Notes under the pieces: generated by a model
What the model saw: only the letters and a program-made list of their open reading frames with translations
Database searches by the model: none
What the model was told of the DNA's origin: nothing
Assembly (NCBI GenBank): GCA_000716465.1
Contig: JNWL01000006.1
Span: 62,001 to 126,000, forward strand
Length of the DNA stretch: 64,000 bases
Direction of reading: 5' to 3'
DNA from: Streptomyces bikiniensis
GTDB taxonomy: Bacteria; Actinomycetota; Actinomycetes; Streptomycetales; Streptomycetaceae
Shown here: one piece after another, positions 1-9,956 of the stretch
How positions within the stretch are numbered: the first letter of the stretch is position 1
Layout: every line of letters begins with the position of its first letter
Position numbers and translations under genes: made by a program

Positions 1-310
1 GGTAGAAGCACTGCGCCATGGCGTCCCTGGGGCTGCGCCAGGTCTCCGGGTGGTAGGCGCTGACGTACGTGGACAGGCGCTCGCTGACGTCCCGGAACTC
101 GGGGTGCCCGGTCAGCTTCGCGATGGCCGGTGCCGGGTCCCGCTCGGACTCGATGAGGTGCAGGTAGACGTCGTCACCGAACTGGAAGAGGCTCCGGCGG
201 GAGACGCCCACCAGGTGGGGCAGTTCGCCGCTGTCCGAGGCGGCGAACACGTCGGCGATCGCCGGCGCCGAACCGGGCGCCATGCGGGCGACGATCAGGG
301 CGTGGTGCAT
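1..310 (-). CDS. whiE-ORFVII: TcmI-type type II polyketide cyclase (spore pigment), partial
   Basis: The 103 visible codons begin MHHALIVARM and include a PHLVGVSRR stretch and a HPEFRDVSERL segment, as in TcmI-family cyclases that close later rings of aromatic polyketides. The fold is a small dimeric ferredoxin-like barrel acting in the cytosol. The ATG at 310 is preceded by a good ribosome site (GGAAGGAC, about 6 nt upstream). The gene lies 21 bp after the aromatase/cyclase gene on the same strand, so it is the last visible gene of the pigment operon. The 3' end is outside the window; what is visible shows no break. Confidence 0.88.
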   Translation of the reverse strand, partial: MHHALIVARMAPGSAPAIADVFAASDSGELPHLVGVSRRSLFQFGDDVYLHLIESERDPAPAIAKLTGHPEFRDVSERLSTYVSAYHPETWRSPRDAMAQCFY

Positions 311-331
311 CGGGCGTCCTTCCTGGACGGC

Positions 332-1073
<742 letters not shown>

Positions 1074-1099
1074 GTGTGCTCTCCTTCTCCCGCCCGGTC

Positions 1100-2347
1100 C
1101 TACCGGGCGGTCTCGTCGCCGCGGCGCACTACCAGCGCGGCGTTGGATCCCATGAGGCCCCTGCTGAGGACGAGGGCCGTCCGCAGGTCGGCGGGGCGGG
1201 CGCGCGACACCACCAGGTCGATGTCGTGGCAGACGTCGAACACGTTCGGGGTGGGGGGCACCAGGCCGTGCTCCATCGCGAGCACCGCGGCCGCGACGTC
1301 CAGGACGGGGGCCCCGCAGTAGGCGCGGCCGATCCCGGTCTTGGGCGCCGTGACGGGCACCCTCGCGGCGTGCGCGCCCAGGGCGTCGGCGAGGGCCAGC
1401 GCCTCGGCGCGGTCCGCCTCCGGTACGCCCAGGGCGTCGGCGAACACGACGTCGATCTCCTCCGGGGCGCAGCCGGCCTCGTCCAGGGCGACCCGGATCG
1501 CACGGGCCAGCCCCTCCCGGGACTCGGCCCAGCGGGAGGCGCCGGTGAACGTGGCGCCGTGTCCGGCGACGACGGCCCGGACGGCCGTCCCCCGGTCCCG
1601 GGCGCGGTCCTCGTCCTCCACGACGAGCACGGCGCCGCCCTCCGCCGGCACGAAGCCGGAGGCCCCGGCGGTGAAGGGGCGGTAGGCCCGGTCGGGCTCC
1701 TCGACGGTGCTGAGCTCGGGGTAGCCGAGCTGGCACACCATCGAGTACGGGGCGAGGGGCGCCTCGGCGGCGCCGACGACCACCGCGCCCGTCCCGCGCC
1801 GTACGGCCCTGGCCGCGTGGGCGAGGGCGTCCAGGCCGCCGGCCTCGTCGCTGGCGACCACGCCGCACGGGCCCTTGAAGCCGCTCCGGATGGAGATCTG
1901 GCCGGTGCTGGCGGCGTAGAACCAGGCGATGGACTGGTACGGTCCGACGAACTTGGAGCCCTGGCCCCACAGCTTCTGCAGCTCCCGCTGGCCGAACTCG
2001 CCGCCGCCGGACCCGGCGGCCGTGACCACCCCGACGGAGAACGGGTCCTCGGGGGCGTCCCGGCCGAGGCCGGCGTCGTCGAGGGCGAGCGAGGCCGCCG
2101 CCATGGCGTAGTGGCTGAACCGGTCGGTCTGGACGAGGAAGCGGTCCTCGATGAGGGTCGAGGCGTCGAAGGACCTGACCTCGCCCGCGACCTTGAGGGG
2201 CAGGTGCTCGCACCCCTCGCGGGTGATCCGGTCCAGGACGCCGATGCCCTCCTGGACGGACTTCCAGTACGTGTCGGCGCTCAGGCCGTTGGGGGCGATC
2301 ACCCCGACGCCGGTGACGACGGCGCGCTTGGGCTGCTCCGTGCTCAT
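1100..2347 (-). CDS. whiE-ORFIV: KS-beta / chain length factor of type II PKS
   Basis: A 415-residue ketosynthase homologue that pairs with KS-alpha and sets chain length. The active-site cysteine is absent: the segment aligned with KS-alpha [10 protein letters not shown] reads [10 protein letters not shown], placing Glu168 opposite Cys169. Most chain length factors have Gln there (AEQAGGLDA), so Glu is worth noting. The start at 2347 ([11 protein letters not shown]) overlaps the KS-alpha stop in an ATGA arrangement, implying translational coupling and a 1:1 ratio. Length is normal for the family. Confidence 0.95.
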   Translation of the reverse strand: MSTEQPKRAVVTGVGVIAPNGLSADTYWKSVQEGIGVLDRITREGCEHLPLKVAGEVRSFDASTLIEDRFLVQTDRFSHYAMAAASLALDDAGLGRDAPEDPFSVGVVTAAGSGGGEFGQRELQKLWGQGSKFVGPYQSIAWFYAASTGQISIRSGFKGPCGVVASDEAGGLDALAHAARAVRRGTGAVVVGAAEAPLAPYSMVCQLGYPELSTVEEPDRAYRPFTAGASGFVPAEGGAVLVVEDEDRARDRGTAVRAVVAGHGATFTGASRWAESREGLARAIRVALDEAGCAPEEIDVVFADALGVPEADRAEALALADALGAHAARVPVTAPKTGIGRAYCGAPVLDVAAAVLAMEHGLVPPTPNVFDVCHDIDLVVSRARPADLRTALVLSRGLMGSNAALVVRRGDETAR

Positions 2348-3612
2348 CGTGTCCTCCCTGCCGGCTCCGTCAGGAGCACGGCGGACTGGAAGCCGCCGAA
2401 GCCGCTGCCGACCGAGAGCACGTTCCTGAGCTTCCGGGGGCGGGCGGTGCGCGGCACGTAGTCCAGGTCGCACTCGGGGTCGGGGACCTCGTAGTTCGCC
2501 GTCGGGGGCACCACCTGGTGCTGGAGGGCGAGGACGCAGGCGGCCACCTCTATCGCGCCGATGGCCCCGAGCGAATGTCCCACCATGGACTTGATGGAGC
2601 TCATGGGGGTGTCGTACGCGTGGGCGCCGAGGGAGCGCTTGACGGCGGCGGTCTCGTGGCGGTCGTTCTGCCGGGTGCCCGAGCCGTGCGCGTTGACGTA
2701 GTCGATCCGGGTGGGGTCGAGCCTGGCCTGGTCGAGGGTGCTGTCGATGGCCCGGGACATCTCCAGGCCCTCCCCGGTGAGACCCGTCATGTGGTACGCG
2801 TTGCCGAAGGTGGCGTAGCCGCCGATCTCGCAGTAGACGTGCGCGCCGCGGGCCCGGGCGTGCTCGTACTCCTCCAGGACGAGGACCGCCGCGCCCTCGC
2901 CCATGACGAAGCCGTTGCGGCGGTCGTCGAAGGGCTTGGAGGCGTGCTCGGGGTCGTCGTTGTCGGGCGAGGTCGCCTTGATGGCGTCGAAGCAGGCCAT
3001 GGTGATCGGGGAGATCGGCGAGTCCGACGCCCCGGCGATGCAGACGTCCGCCCGGCCCTCCTGGATGGTGTGGAAGGCGTAGCCGACGGCGTCGAGGCCG
3101 GAGGTGCAGCCGGTGGAGACCGTCTGCACCGGGCCGCGGGCGCCGAAGCGCTCGGCGACGAACGAGGCGAGCGTGCTCGGCGAGAACGCCAGGTGCAGCT
3201 TCGGGTCGGCGGCGCGGTGGTCCACGTCCCACCGCTGTCCGCCCGCGCTGACCAGGACGTAGTCGTGTTCGAGCCGGGTGGTGCCGCCGACGGCGCTGCC
3301 CAGGGAGACCCCGACGCGCCACGGGTCCTCGGCGGCGGTGTCGAGCCCGGAGTCGCGGACGGCCTCCCCGGCGGCGACGGCCGCGAACTGGATGTAGCGG
3401 TCCGCGTGCAGGCTCAGCTCGGGGTCGAGGCCGTGGGCCAGCGGGTCGAAGTCGCACTCGGCGGCGATGCGCGAGCGCAGGCCGGCCGGGTCGAACAGGG
3501 TGATGCCGCGGGTCGCGGTGCGGCCCTCGGAGAGGAGGTTCCAGAACGCCGCCGTGCCGGTGCCGCCGGGGGCGACCACTCCGATCCCGGTGACGGCCAC
3601 GCGCCGGTTCAC
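2344..3612 (-). CDS. whiE-ORFIII: KS-alpha, beta-ketoacyl synthase of type II PKS
   Basis: A 422-residue decarboxylative condensing enzyme that builds the poly-beta-ketone of the spore pigment from malonyl-ACP. The thiolase-fold catalytic triad is complete: Cys169 in [10 protein letters not shown], His309 in NAHGSGT and His346 in VGHSLGA. The ATG at 3612 overlaps the end of the cupin gene and its TGA overlaps the KS-beta start, so three successive genes are translationally coupled. Gene order (SchA-like, cupin, KS-alpha, KS-beta, ACP, aromatase, cyclase) is that of whiE, sch and cur clusters. Confidence 0.97.
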   Translation of the reverse strand: MNRRVAVTGIGVVAPGGTGTAAFWNLLSEGRTATRGITLFDPAGLRSRIAAECDFDPLAHGLDPELSLHADRYIQFAAVAAGEAVRDSGLDTAAEDPWRVGVSLGSAVGGTTRLEHDYVLVSAGGQRWDVDHRAADPKLHLAFSPSTLASFVAERFGARGPVQTVSTGCTSGLDAVGYAFHTIQEGRADVCIAGASDSPISPITMACFDAIKATSPDNDDPEHASKPFDDRRNGFVMGEGAAVLVLEEYEHARARGAHVYCEIGGYATFGNAYHMTGLTGEGLEMSRAIDSTLDQARLDPTRIDYVNAHGSGTRQNDRHETAAVKRSLGAHAYDTPMSSIKSMVGHSLGAIGAIEVAACVLALQHQVVPPTANYEVPDPECDLDYVPRTARPRKLRNVLSVGSGFGGFQSAVLLTEPAGRTR

Positions 3613-4070
3613 TCGATGGCCCCGGTGCGTTCGGGGACCTGGCCGGGGCCGCCCACGGTCAGCTGCGGTCCGACGGGGGCGTCCGCCGTCTCCTCGGTGT
3701 CGACGTGGCCGAGGCTGGGGTGGGGGGCCAGCGGGCCCAGGTGGAAGACCATGCGGGCCTCCTCGTCGCCGACGTTGCGGAAGCGGTGCCGCACGTCGAT
3801 CGGGATCAGGAGCCCCTGGTCGGGCCGGAGGGCGTACGTCTCGCCGTCCAGGTCCACTTCGAGGGCGCCGGAGACGACGTACACGAACTCCTCGGAGTAC
3901 GGGTGGTAGTGCTCGCCGATGCGCTCGCCGGGCTTGACGATGGCCAGGCCCATGAAGCCGCTGGTGGAGCCCACGGCGGCCGGCGTGAGCATGGCCCGCA
4001 GGTCACCTCCGCGCCTGCGGTTGGGCTCCGTCTCGTCCAGGCTCACGATGAGGGGCTGCTGGTGGGGCAT
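3609..4070 (-). CDS. whiE-ORFII: Cupin-domain protein of spore pigment cluster
   Basis: A 153-residue single-domain cupin. The first metal-binding motif is visible as [17 protein letters not shown] (two His and a Glu) and the second around [12 protein letters not shown]. Cupins of this type occur as the second gene of spore pigment clusters; their exact reaction is not settled, and a role in cyclisation or ring oxidation is plausible. The stop overlaps the start of KS-alpha by 4 bp. A 54-bp gap separates it from the SchA/CurD-like gene upstream, too short for an obvious separate promoter. Confidence 0.9.
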   Translation of the reverse strand: MPHQQPLIVSLDETEPNRRRGGDLRAMLTPAAVGSTSGFMGLAIVKPGERIGEHYHPYSEEFVYVVSGALEVDLDGETYALRPDQGLLIPIDVRHRFRNVGDEEARMVFHLGPLAPHPSLGHVDTEETADAPVGPQLTVGGPGQVPERTGAIE

Positions 4071-4124
4071 GGGTGATACCTCCGGGTGGGGCGGTGACGT
4101 CCGGGCGGGGGCCGCGGCCGTCGG

Positions 4125-5249
4125 TCAGGAGTCCGCCGAGGTGCGGTCGGTGACGGGCAGCATGTCGGCGTGCGACAGGAGCCGGTTGAGGTTGCGGTCC
4201 GTCGTCAGGGCGCCCTCGACGCCGATCGCGGCGCCGTCGAGGAGGGCTTCCAGCTCCTCGGCCTTCCCCGGGCCCTTGAGGCCGAGGGAGGCGGCGGGGT
4301 CGAGGTCGACGTCGCCGGTGATGTCGACCAGGCGCACCACGATGTCGTCGCGGTGGAAGACGGTGCTGCCGTGCACCGGGCTGTCCGGGTCGTCCGCCGC
4401 CGCGGCGTCCTGCTCGGCGAGCAGCCGGGCCAGGTCCATGCCGCGGCCCTCCTTCGCCGGGTAGTACAGCGCGTGGCGCCGCAGACCGGCCGGGGCGGGC
4501 CGGTCGGCGACCACGTGGTGCACGGCCGGGAGCGCCGCACGGGTGAAGAAGACGCGGGCCGACTCGGGGTCGGTGAGGTCCCGCTCCTGCTCCAGGTACG
4601 GGTTGAGGGCCTCCTCGACGGCGCGGACCTCGGGCTGGCGGGCGACGTGGCGCAGGGCGGCGAGGAGGTCGCCCTCGACCTCCACCGCGCGGACGACGCG
4701 GTTGCCGTGCATGAAGAGGGAGGTGCGGCGCAGCCGGGTGTTCTCGTCCACCTGGGCGCGGGGCGAGTCGTAGCCGGCGAGGATCTCGGCGACCTTCGAC
4801 TCCGAGCCCGGCCTGACGGTGAAGGTGAGGGCGTGGCGGGCCACGCTGTCGCCCTCGCGGGCCGCGACCTGGAGGCCCGCCCGCGCCGCGTCCTGTGCGA
4901 GCGGACGGCCGCCGCCGGTCTCCCGCAGGACGCTGTAGCGCATCGAGCGGGTGTCCCGGACGCAGCTGTGCATCGGCTTGACGACCTCGACGTGCTCCTC
5001 GCTGTTGACCCAGGCGAGGAAGGGCGGGGCGCTCTCCCACTCGCTGGTGATGAGCCACTGCGAGGGGTTCTCGATGGACTGGCAGAGCTGGTCGCTGATG
5101 TGTCCGGGGACGGCGGCGACCTGCTTGCGCATCAGCTCGTACGCTTCGAGGAACTGCTGCTGGGCGCCTTCGTACAGGTCGAGCAGCAGGATCACCCGCA
5201 GCCTGGAACCGTCGAACGCCGATTGCGAGACACGTGCCGAAACGGTCAT
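4125..5249 (-). CDS. whiE-ORFI: SchA/CurD-like protein with N-terminal ABM domain
   Basis: A 374-residue protein that opens the pigment operon. Residues about 15-110 look like an antibiotic-biosynthesis-monooxygenase (dimeric ferredoxin-like) domain. The rest resembles the SchA/CurD domain in two similar halves, seen as repeated R-R-H-A-L-like openings (ARHALTFTVRPG, LRRHALYYPAKEG). The function in pigment formation is unknown. The ATG at 5249 was chosen over an in-frame start 189 bp upstream because it has a purine-rich ribosome site and begins the conserved MTVSARVSQS sequence. The upstream 281 bp is shared with the divergent hydroxylase. Confidence 0.87.
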   Translation of the reverse strand: MTVSARVSQSAFDGSRLRVILLLDLYEGAQQQFLEAYELMRKQVAAVPGHISDQLCQSIENPSQWLITSEWESAPPFLAWVNSEEHVEVVKPMHSCVRDTRSMRYSVLRETGGGRPLAQDAARAGLQVAAREGDSVARHALTFTVRPGSESKVAEILAGYDSPRAQVDENTRLRRTSLFMHGNRVVRAVEVEGDLLAALRHVARQPEVRAVEEALNPYLEQERDLTDPESARVFFTRAALPAVHHVVADRPAPAGLRRHALYYPAKEGRGMDLARLLAEQDAAAADDPDSPVHGSTVFHRDDIVVRLVDITGDVDLDPAASLGLKGPGKAEELEALLDGAAIGVEGALTTDRNLNRLLSHADMLPVTDRTSADS

Positions 5250-5530
5250 CCGGCGCACCTCTTCTCTCTTCGGGAGTTTCCTTCGGGCCTCTTCGAGCCC
5301 TTCTCCGGGGATCCGCTTCGGGGAAGCCGGGAGGGGGCCGCCGTGCCGGGGAGGGCAGGGGCCGTCATGTGCCGATCGTCGGCGTGCTCCCGCGAGTCGC
5401 GCGACTCCCACGGGGCGGATGAGTGAACCGCGCGTCATTCGGGTGCCCCGAACGCACGAAGCGGCCGTCTCAGGGCATGGATCTCCATCCCACCCCCGAC
5501 TCGCGTCACAGGTGACGCTGGAGGCACTCG
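5250..5530. promoter_or_regulatory. Divergent regulatory region of the pigment cluster with 14-bp palindrome
   Basis: This 281-bp gap separates the operon start (5249, minus) from the hydroxylase start (5531, plus). It contains a perfect 14-bp palindrome GAGTCGCGCGACTC at 5394-5407, a candidate operator. The hydroxylase has a strong GGAGG ribosome site 6 nt before its ATG. In S. coelicolor the divergent hydroxylase promoter depends on the sporulation sigma factor SigF (known for whiE); I cannot identify a convincing -10/-35 pair here by eye. Confidence 0.5.
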
Positions 5531-7183
5531 ATGAACCGATTCGAAGGGTCCGGCGAGGTCGTCGACACGTCCGTCCTCATCGTCGGCGGCTCTCTGGTCG
5601 GACTGTCCGCCTCGTTGTTCCTCGGCCGCCTCGGCGTGCCGCACGTGCTCGTCGAGCGCCACGCCGGCACCTCGGTCCATCCGCGCGGGCGCGGAAACAA
5701 CGTGCGCACGATGGAGCTGTTCCGGGGCGCCGGGGTGCGGCGGCGCGTCCAGGACGCCGCGTCGGTCCTGGCGCGCAACAACGGCATCCTGCAGGCGCCG
5801 AGCCTGGTCGGGGACGCCGGCGAGTGGCTGTTCAGGGAGATCGACCCCGGTGGCGGGCTCGCCCGCTTCAGCCCCGCCGCGTGGTGCCTGTGCAGCCAGA
5901 ACGACCTGGAGCCCGTGCTGCGGGAGACCGCCGCGGGTCTCGGCGGGGACCTGCGGTACGCGACGGAGCTGATGTCCTTCGAGCAGGACGCCGAAGGGGT
6001 GACGGCCCGGGTCAAGAGCCGGGAGACCGGCGAGCACACCACGGTCCGCGCGGAGTACCTGGTCGCGGCGGACGGCCCGCGCAGCCCCGTGCGCGAGCGG
6101 CTCGGCATCGAGCGGAACGGCCCCGGCGACCTGTTCCACAACGTGAGCGTCACCTTCACCTCGCGGGGCCTCGCGGAGGTCGTCGGCGACCGGCACTTCA
6201 TCGTCTGCTACCTGACGGACCCGGGGGCCGACGGGGCGCTCCTGCCGGTCGACAACCGGGAGCGCTGGGTGTTCCACGCTCCCTGGCACCCCGAGCGCGG
6301 CGAGACCCTGGAGGAGTTCACCGACGAGCGGTGCCGGGAGCACATCCGCCGGGCCGTGGGCGTGCCGGACCTCGACGTGGAGATCACCGGCCGGGCCCCC
6401 TGGCACGCCGCCGAGCGGATCGCCGAGCGGTACGCGGAGGGGCGGGTGTTCCTGGCCGGCGACTCGGCCCACGAGATGCCGCCGACCGGGGCGTTCGGCT
6501 CCAACACCGGCATCCAGGACGCCCACAACCTGGCCTGGAAGCTGTCCGCCGTCCTGGACGGCTGGGCCGGGCCCGGTCTGCTCGCGTCCTACGACGCGGA
6601 GCGCCGGCCGGTCGCGGAGGCGACCAGCGCCCGCGCCTCGTCCCGCTCGGTCGAGCACAGCCACCCGGGGTACGCGCCGGACCCCGGCGTCAGCCCGGCG
6701 GGCCGCAAGGACGGCATCCTCAACGTGGTCCTGGGCTACCGCTACCCGCGGGGCGCGGTCCTGGGCGCCGACGAGGCGGTGCCGGTCGTGCCCGACGGGC
6801 TGCGCCTCGGCGGCGAGCCGGGGACCCGGTCGCCCCACCTGTGGCTGGAGCGGGCCGGGGAGCGGGTCTCCTCCCTCGACCTGTACGAGCGGTGCCCGGT
6901 GCTGCTGAGCTCGGCGGGCGGCACGGGGGCGTGGCACGCCGCGGCGGCCCGGGCGGCGGCCCGGCTCTCGGTGCCGCTGGTCTCGTACCGGATCGGGGCC
7001 GGTCCGGACGCCGATCTGGTCCCGGAGGCCGGTGCGGACTGGGCGGAGCTGCACGGCGTCACGGAGGGCGGGGCGGTCCTCGTCCGCCCCGACGGGTTCG
7101 TGGCGTGGCGCTCCGAGGGGCCCGTGGAGGACCCCGAGACGGAGCTGCGGACGGTCCTGGCGACCCTGCTCGACCTGGCGTGA
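5531..7183 (+). CDS. whiE-ORFVIII: FAD-dependent aromatic hydroxylase of spore pigment cluster
   Basis: A 550-residue class A flavoprotein monooxygenase (PHBH/PheA-like). The N-terminal Rossmann FAD site is VLIVGGSLVGLSASLFLGR, followed by the family Arg region HPRGRGNNVRTMEL. The second FAD motif is FLAGDSAHEMPPTGAFG near residue 310. A thioredoxin-like C-terminal domain follows. It most likely hydroxylates the polyketide aromatic core late in pigment synthesis. It is divergent from the main operon, exactly as ORFVIII/SchC in known clusters, and ends in a strong terminator. Confidence 0.93.
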   Translation: MNRFEGSGEVVDTSVLIVGGSLVGLSASLFLGRLGVPHVLVERHAGTSVHPRGRGNNVRTMELFRGAGVRRRVQDAASVLARNNGILQAPSLVGDAGEWLFREIDPGGGLARFSPAAWCLCSQNDLEPVLRETAAGLGGDLRYATELMSFEQDAEGVTARVKSRETGEHTTVRAEYLVAADGPRSPVRERLGIERNGPGDLFHNVSVTFTSRGLAEVVGDRHFIVCYLTDPGADGALLPVDNRERWVFHAPWHPERGETLEEFTDERCREHIRRAVGVPDLDVEITGRAPWHAAERIAERYAEGRVFLAGDSAHEMPPTGAFGSNTGIQDAHNLAWKLSAVLDGWAGPGLLASYDAERRPVAEATSARASSRSVEHSHPGYAPDPGVSPAGRKDGILNVVLGYRYPRGAVLGADEAVPVVPDGLRLGGEPGTRSPHLWLERAGERVSSLDLYERCPVLLSSAGGTGAWHAAAARAAARLSVPLVSYRIGAGPDADLVPEAGADWAELHGVTEGGAVLVRPDGFVAWRSEGPVEDPETELRTVLATLLDLA

Positions 7184-7189
7184 CCCCGG

Positions 7190-7234
7190 GAGGCCCCCTT
7201 CCCGCCCGGGCGCACCGGGCGGGAAGGGGGCCTC
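7190..7234. terminator. Bidirectional hairpin terminator
   Basis: A perfect 20-bp stem (7190-7209 with 7215-7234) and a 5-nt loop lie between the convergent hydroxylase and hydrolase genes. There is no U-tract, as usual in Streptomyces. Confidence 0.85.
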
Positions 7235-7267
7235 GTCGCGGGCGGCGGGCCCACCTGGAACGGCCCG

Positions 7268-8887
7268 TCAGAAGCGGTCCGAGCGGCCCGGAAGTCCGGG
7301 AAGGCCGGGAAGGTCCCGGGGCGCCGGCGGCGGGAGCCGCAGGGCGTCGGTCTTCCGGCCCGCCGGGGTCCGGCAGGTCACGTCGGCGGCCGGCAACCTG
7401 CCCGTCACCAGGTAGGCGGTGCCGGTCGCGTCGGCGCAGGACCCGGAGCCGTAGACGCCGTGGCCCAGGCCGTCGAGGACCGTGACCATGCGGGAGCCCT
7501 TCAGGGCCCGGCGCATGCCCTGGCCGCTGACCAGCGGCGTCTGGGGGTCCCACTCGTTCTGCAGGACGAGCGCGGGGACGGAGTTGCCGATCCTCGTCGC
7601 GGGCTCCGCGCCCCTGCCCCAGAACGCGCACGGCTTGATGTGGGAGGCGAAGTCGCCGTACAGCGGGTACCTGGCCTTGTCGCGGACGGCGTCGCGGCGG
7701 TACTGCTCCGGGTCGCGCGGCCAGGCCCGGGTGTCGGCGCACACCACGGACCAGAAGGCCGCGTCCCCGTTGTCGGACGGGACGTCACGGGCGAAGGACG
7801 GTGGGACGGGTGCGGTCGGCAGGCCGCGCCGCGACGGCGACGCGCTCGGTGCCGGGGTCTTGCCGGCGGCGGCGTCCTTGAGCAGGACGACCGTCTCGGC
7901 GGCCTCCTGCACGGAGAAGAACATGGCCCGCCAGGAGCGGATGTCGTCGCCGGACACGAGCACGCCGTCGACGGGTATGGGCGTGCGGTTCGCCCCGGCC
8001 ACCAGGTCCCAGAAGGTCTCGCGGACCTCGGCCGGGGTGCCGCCGAGGCCGTACGTGGCGTTCCGCGCGGCGGTCCACTCGGTCCACCGCGTGAACGCGG
8101 GCTCCGCGCCCTCCGCCCACACCTGAATCATGCCCCGCCAGACGCGCTCGGGGTCGACCGCGCTGTCCAGGACGAACCGGTCGGTCCGCTTCGGGAACAG
8201 CTGCGTGTAGACCGCGCCCAGGTAGGTGCCGTAGGAGTAGCCGAGGTACGAGATCTTCTTCTCGCCGAGCACGGCGCGGATGACGTCCATGTCCCGCGCG
8301 GTGTTGCGGGTGCTGAGGTGCGGCAGGACGGCCCCGTTCGCCGCCCGGCACTTCTCGGCCACGGTCCGCGCCCACCGCACGTCCTTGGCGAACGTCGCGG
8401 CCTTGTAGGGGCGTTGCCAGTTCAGGTCGTCGGCGTTCAGACCGCAGCCCACCGGGGAGCTCCGTCCGACGCCCCGGGGGTCGAAGCCGATCAGGTCGTA
8501 CCGCTGCTTCACGGCGTCCGGGAGGTCCGGCCCCAGGTACACGGGCATGTCGAGCCCGATGCCGCCGGGGCCGCCCGGGTTGAGGAGCAGGACGCCGCGC
8601 CGGTCCTCGGCGCTGGTCGCCCTCGTCCGGGAGATCGCGACGTCGAGCTTCTTCCCGTTCGGGCGGCTGTAGTCGAGCGGCACCTTGATCGTCGCGCACT
8701 CGTAGTTCGCCGGCCCCTCGGGCTCGCAGCGCTTCCAGCGGGGCTTCTGCTGCGTGTACTGCCGGAGGGGATCGACGGCCGCCGGGGCGGTGGACGTGGT
8801 CGCCGAGGCGGCGGCGGGAGTGAGGGCGGGCAGGAGCGCGGCGGCGACGCCCATGGCCACGAAGGATGCTGTGCGCCTGTTTCTCAC
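7268..8887 (-). CDS. Secreted alpha/beta-hydrolase, tripeptidyl aminopeptidase (Tap/SlpD) family
   Basis: A 539-residue exported serine hydrolase. Residues 1-29 form a signal peptide (RNRR, then a hydrophobic run and AAASA). The oxyanion region is LLNPGGPGGIG (102-111) and the nucleophile is Ser218 in LGYSYGTYLG. A C-terminal TAP-like segment contains the late NEWDPQTP and GLGHGVY motifs that supply Asp and His. It probably cleaves tripeptides or di-peptides from secreted proteins outside the cell. The GTG at 8887 has an AAGGA ribosome site. Substrate is inferred from family only. Confidence 0.9.
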   Translation of the reverse strand: MRNRRTASFVAMGVAAALLPALTPAAASATTSTAPAAVDPLRQYTQQKPRWKRCEPEGPANYECATIKVPLDYSRPNGKKLDVAISRTRATSAEDRRGVLLLNPGGPGGIGLDMPVYLGPDLPDAVKQRYDLIGFDPRGVGRSSPVGCGLNADDLNWQRPYKAATFAKDVRWARTVAEKCRAANGAVLPHLSTRNTARDMDVIRAVLGEKKISYLGYSYGTYLGAVYTQLFPKRTDRFVLDSAVDPERVWRGMIQVWAEGAEPAFTRWTEWTAARNATYGLGGTPAEVRETFWDLVAGANRTPIPVDGVLVSGDDIRSWRAMFFSVQEAAETVVLLKDAAAGKTPAPSASPSRRGLPTAPVPPSFARDVPSDNGDAAFWSVVCADTRAWPRDPEQYRRDAVRDKARYPLYGDFASHIKPCAFWGRGAEPATRIGNSVPALVLQNEWDPQTPLVSGQGMRRALKGSRMVTVLDGLGHGVYGSGSCADATGTAYLVTGRLPAADVTCRTPAGRKTDALRLPPPAPRDLPGLPGLPGRSDRF

Positions 8888-9054
8888 AGTGTGTCAGGTC
8901 CTTGCGGGAGGTGGATGAGTCGGTCTCATGCACCTTCGCTCACAAGGGAGTTGGGCGAATCCTCCGTCCAGGCGGCTTCGTGTCCGACCTCAGGAGTAGC
9001 GCACGGCGCGGCGGATGGTTCCCGGGGTGGAGAACGCGACGGGCCGTTTCCCCG

Positions 9055-9798
9055 TCACGGGGACGGCGGGGGGCCGTCCGCGGGCGGGCGGGTGGCGACG
9101 AGGACGCCGATCTTGTCGATGCGGTGCTCCGGGTTGCCCAGGGCGTCCCGCCAGTGGTTGCCCGCCGCGTCGTCCTCGGGCGTGGCACAGGTGGAGAGGG
9201 TGATCATCGCCCGGGTGGGCTCCTCCCCCGGCTTCCCGGGGACCGGGGCGCGCTGCTCGGCGAGGGAGGAGGCGGACCGGAAGGAGGTCGAGCGGGTGGC
9301 GACGATCCGGTACTCGTATACGGCGTCGTCGGCCGTCACGACGACCGTGTCGCCCTCCTCGACCTCGGGGAGCAGGCGCAGGGGCCCGCCGGCCGAGAGC
9401 CGGTGCGCGGTCACCAGGTAGTTGCCGACGTCGCCCGGCCCGACGCCGCCCCGGTCGCCGTGGGGGCTCGCCGCCACTCCGCGGTCCTGGATCCGCGTGC
9501 CGGCCCGGTCGTCGCTGGTGCCCTCGTACGGGAGGACGGGCAGGTCCGCCACCCCGATGGACGGGATGTCCAGCTCGGCGCGGCGCGGGCGGGCCTCGGG
9601 GACGGGCGAGGGGGACGGCTCGGCGGGGGCGGTCGTGCGCTCCGGGGACGGGGACGCGGGCGGGGCGGCCGTGGGAGGGGGCGGGGCCGTCGTGGCGCCC
9701 GCCGTGCCGTCCGGAAGGGGGCCGCAGCCGAGGAGCGCGAGGATCGCCGCCGCCGTCGCGGCGGCGACGGCGAGGCGGGTGCGACGGGTGCGTGCCAT
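9055..9798 (-). CDS. Sortase (class E-like) with lipobox and proline-rich linker
   Basis: A 247-residue cysteine transpeptidase. A short N-terminal membrane segment ends in LALLGCG, so Cys25 could be lipidated. A Pro/Ser/Thr-rich linker (about 37-70) follows. The catalytic His is His132 in VTAHR, Cys204 lies in ITLSTC and an Arg in NPEHRID completes the active site. The ATG at 9798 was preferred to a GTG at 9834 because GGAGG lies upstream of it. No LPXTG-type substrate was seen among the visible neighbours. Class assignment is by motif only. Confidence 0.85.
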   Translation of the reverse strand: MARTRRTRLAVAAATAAAILALLGCGPLPDGTAGATTAPPPPTAAPPASPSPERTTAPAEPSPSPVPEARPRRAELDIPSIGVADLPVLPYEGTSDDRAGTRIQDRGVAASPHGDRGGVGPGDVGNYLVTAHRLSAGGPLRLLPEVEEGDTVVVTADDAVYEYRIVATRSTSFRSASSLAEQRAPVPGKPGEEPTRAMITLSTCATPEDDAAGNHWRDALGNPEHRIDKIGVLVATRPPADGPPPSP

Positions 9799-9901
9799 AC
9801 GGGACGGGCCCTCCGGTGGCGGTGTACGGCTCACAAGGATTGTCCCGTACGAGGCGCCCGGGGGGCTACTGGATCATCCCCGGCCCCCGCGGGGCACACG
9901 G

Positions 9902-9943
9902 GCACGGCCCGGACACCGCGGGAAACGGGCGTCCGGGCCGTGC
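9902..9943 (-). terminator. Hairpin terminator of the DUF1996 gene
   Basis: A 13-bp perfect stem (9902-9914 with 9931-9943) and a 16-nt loop lie 14 bp past the stop codon of the gene ending at 9957. Confidence 0.6.
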
Positions 9944-9956
9944 GCGGGTCGTCGGG

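Noticed and set aside
2518..3909. Long plus-strand open frame opposite KS-alpha and the cupin
   Set aside because: Repetitive Gly/Ala/Val/Asp composition and no motifs; it is the antisense reading of GC-rich genes with perfect ketosynthase motifs.
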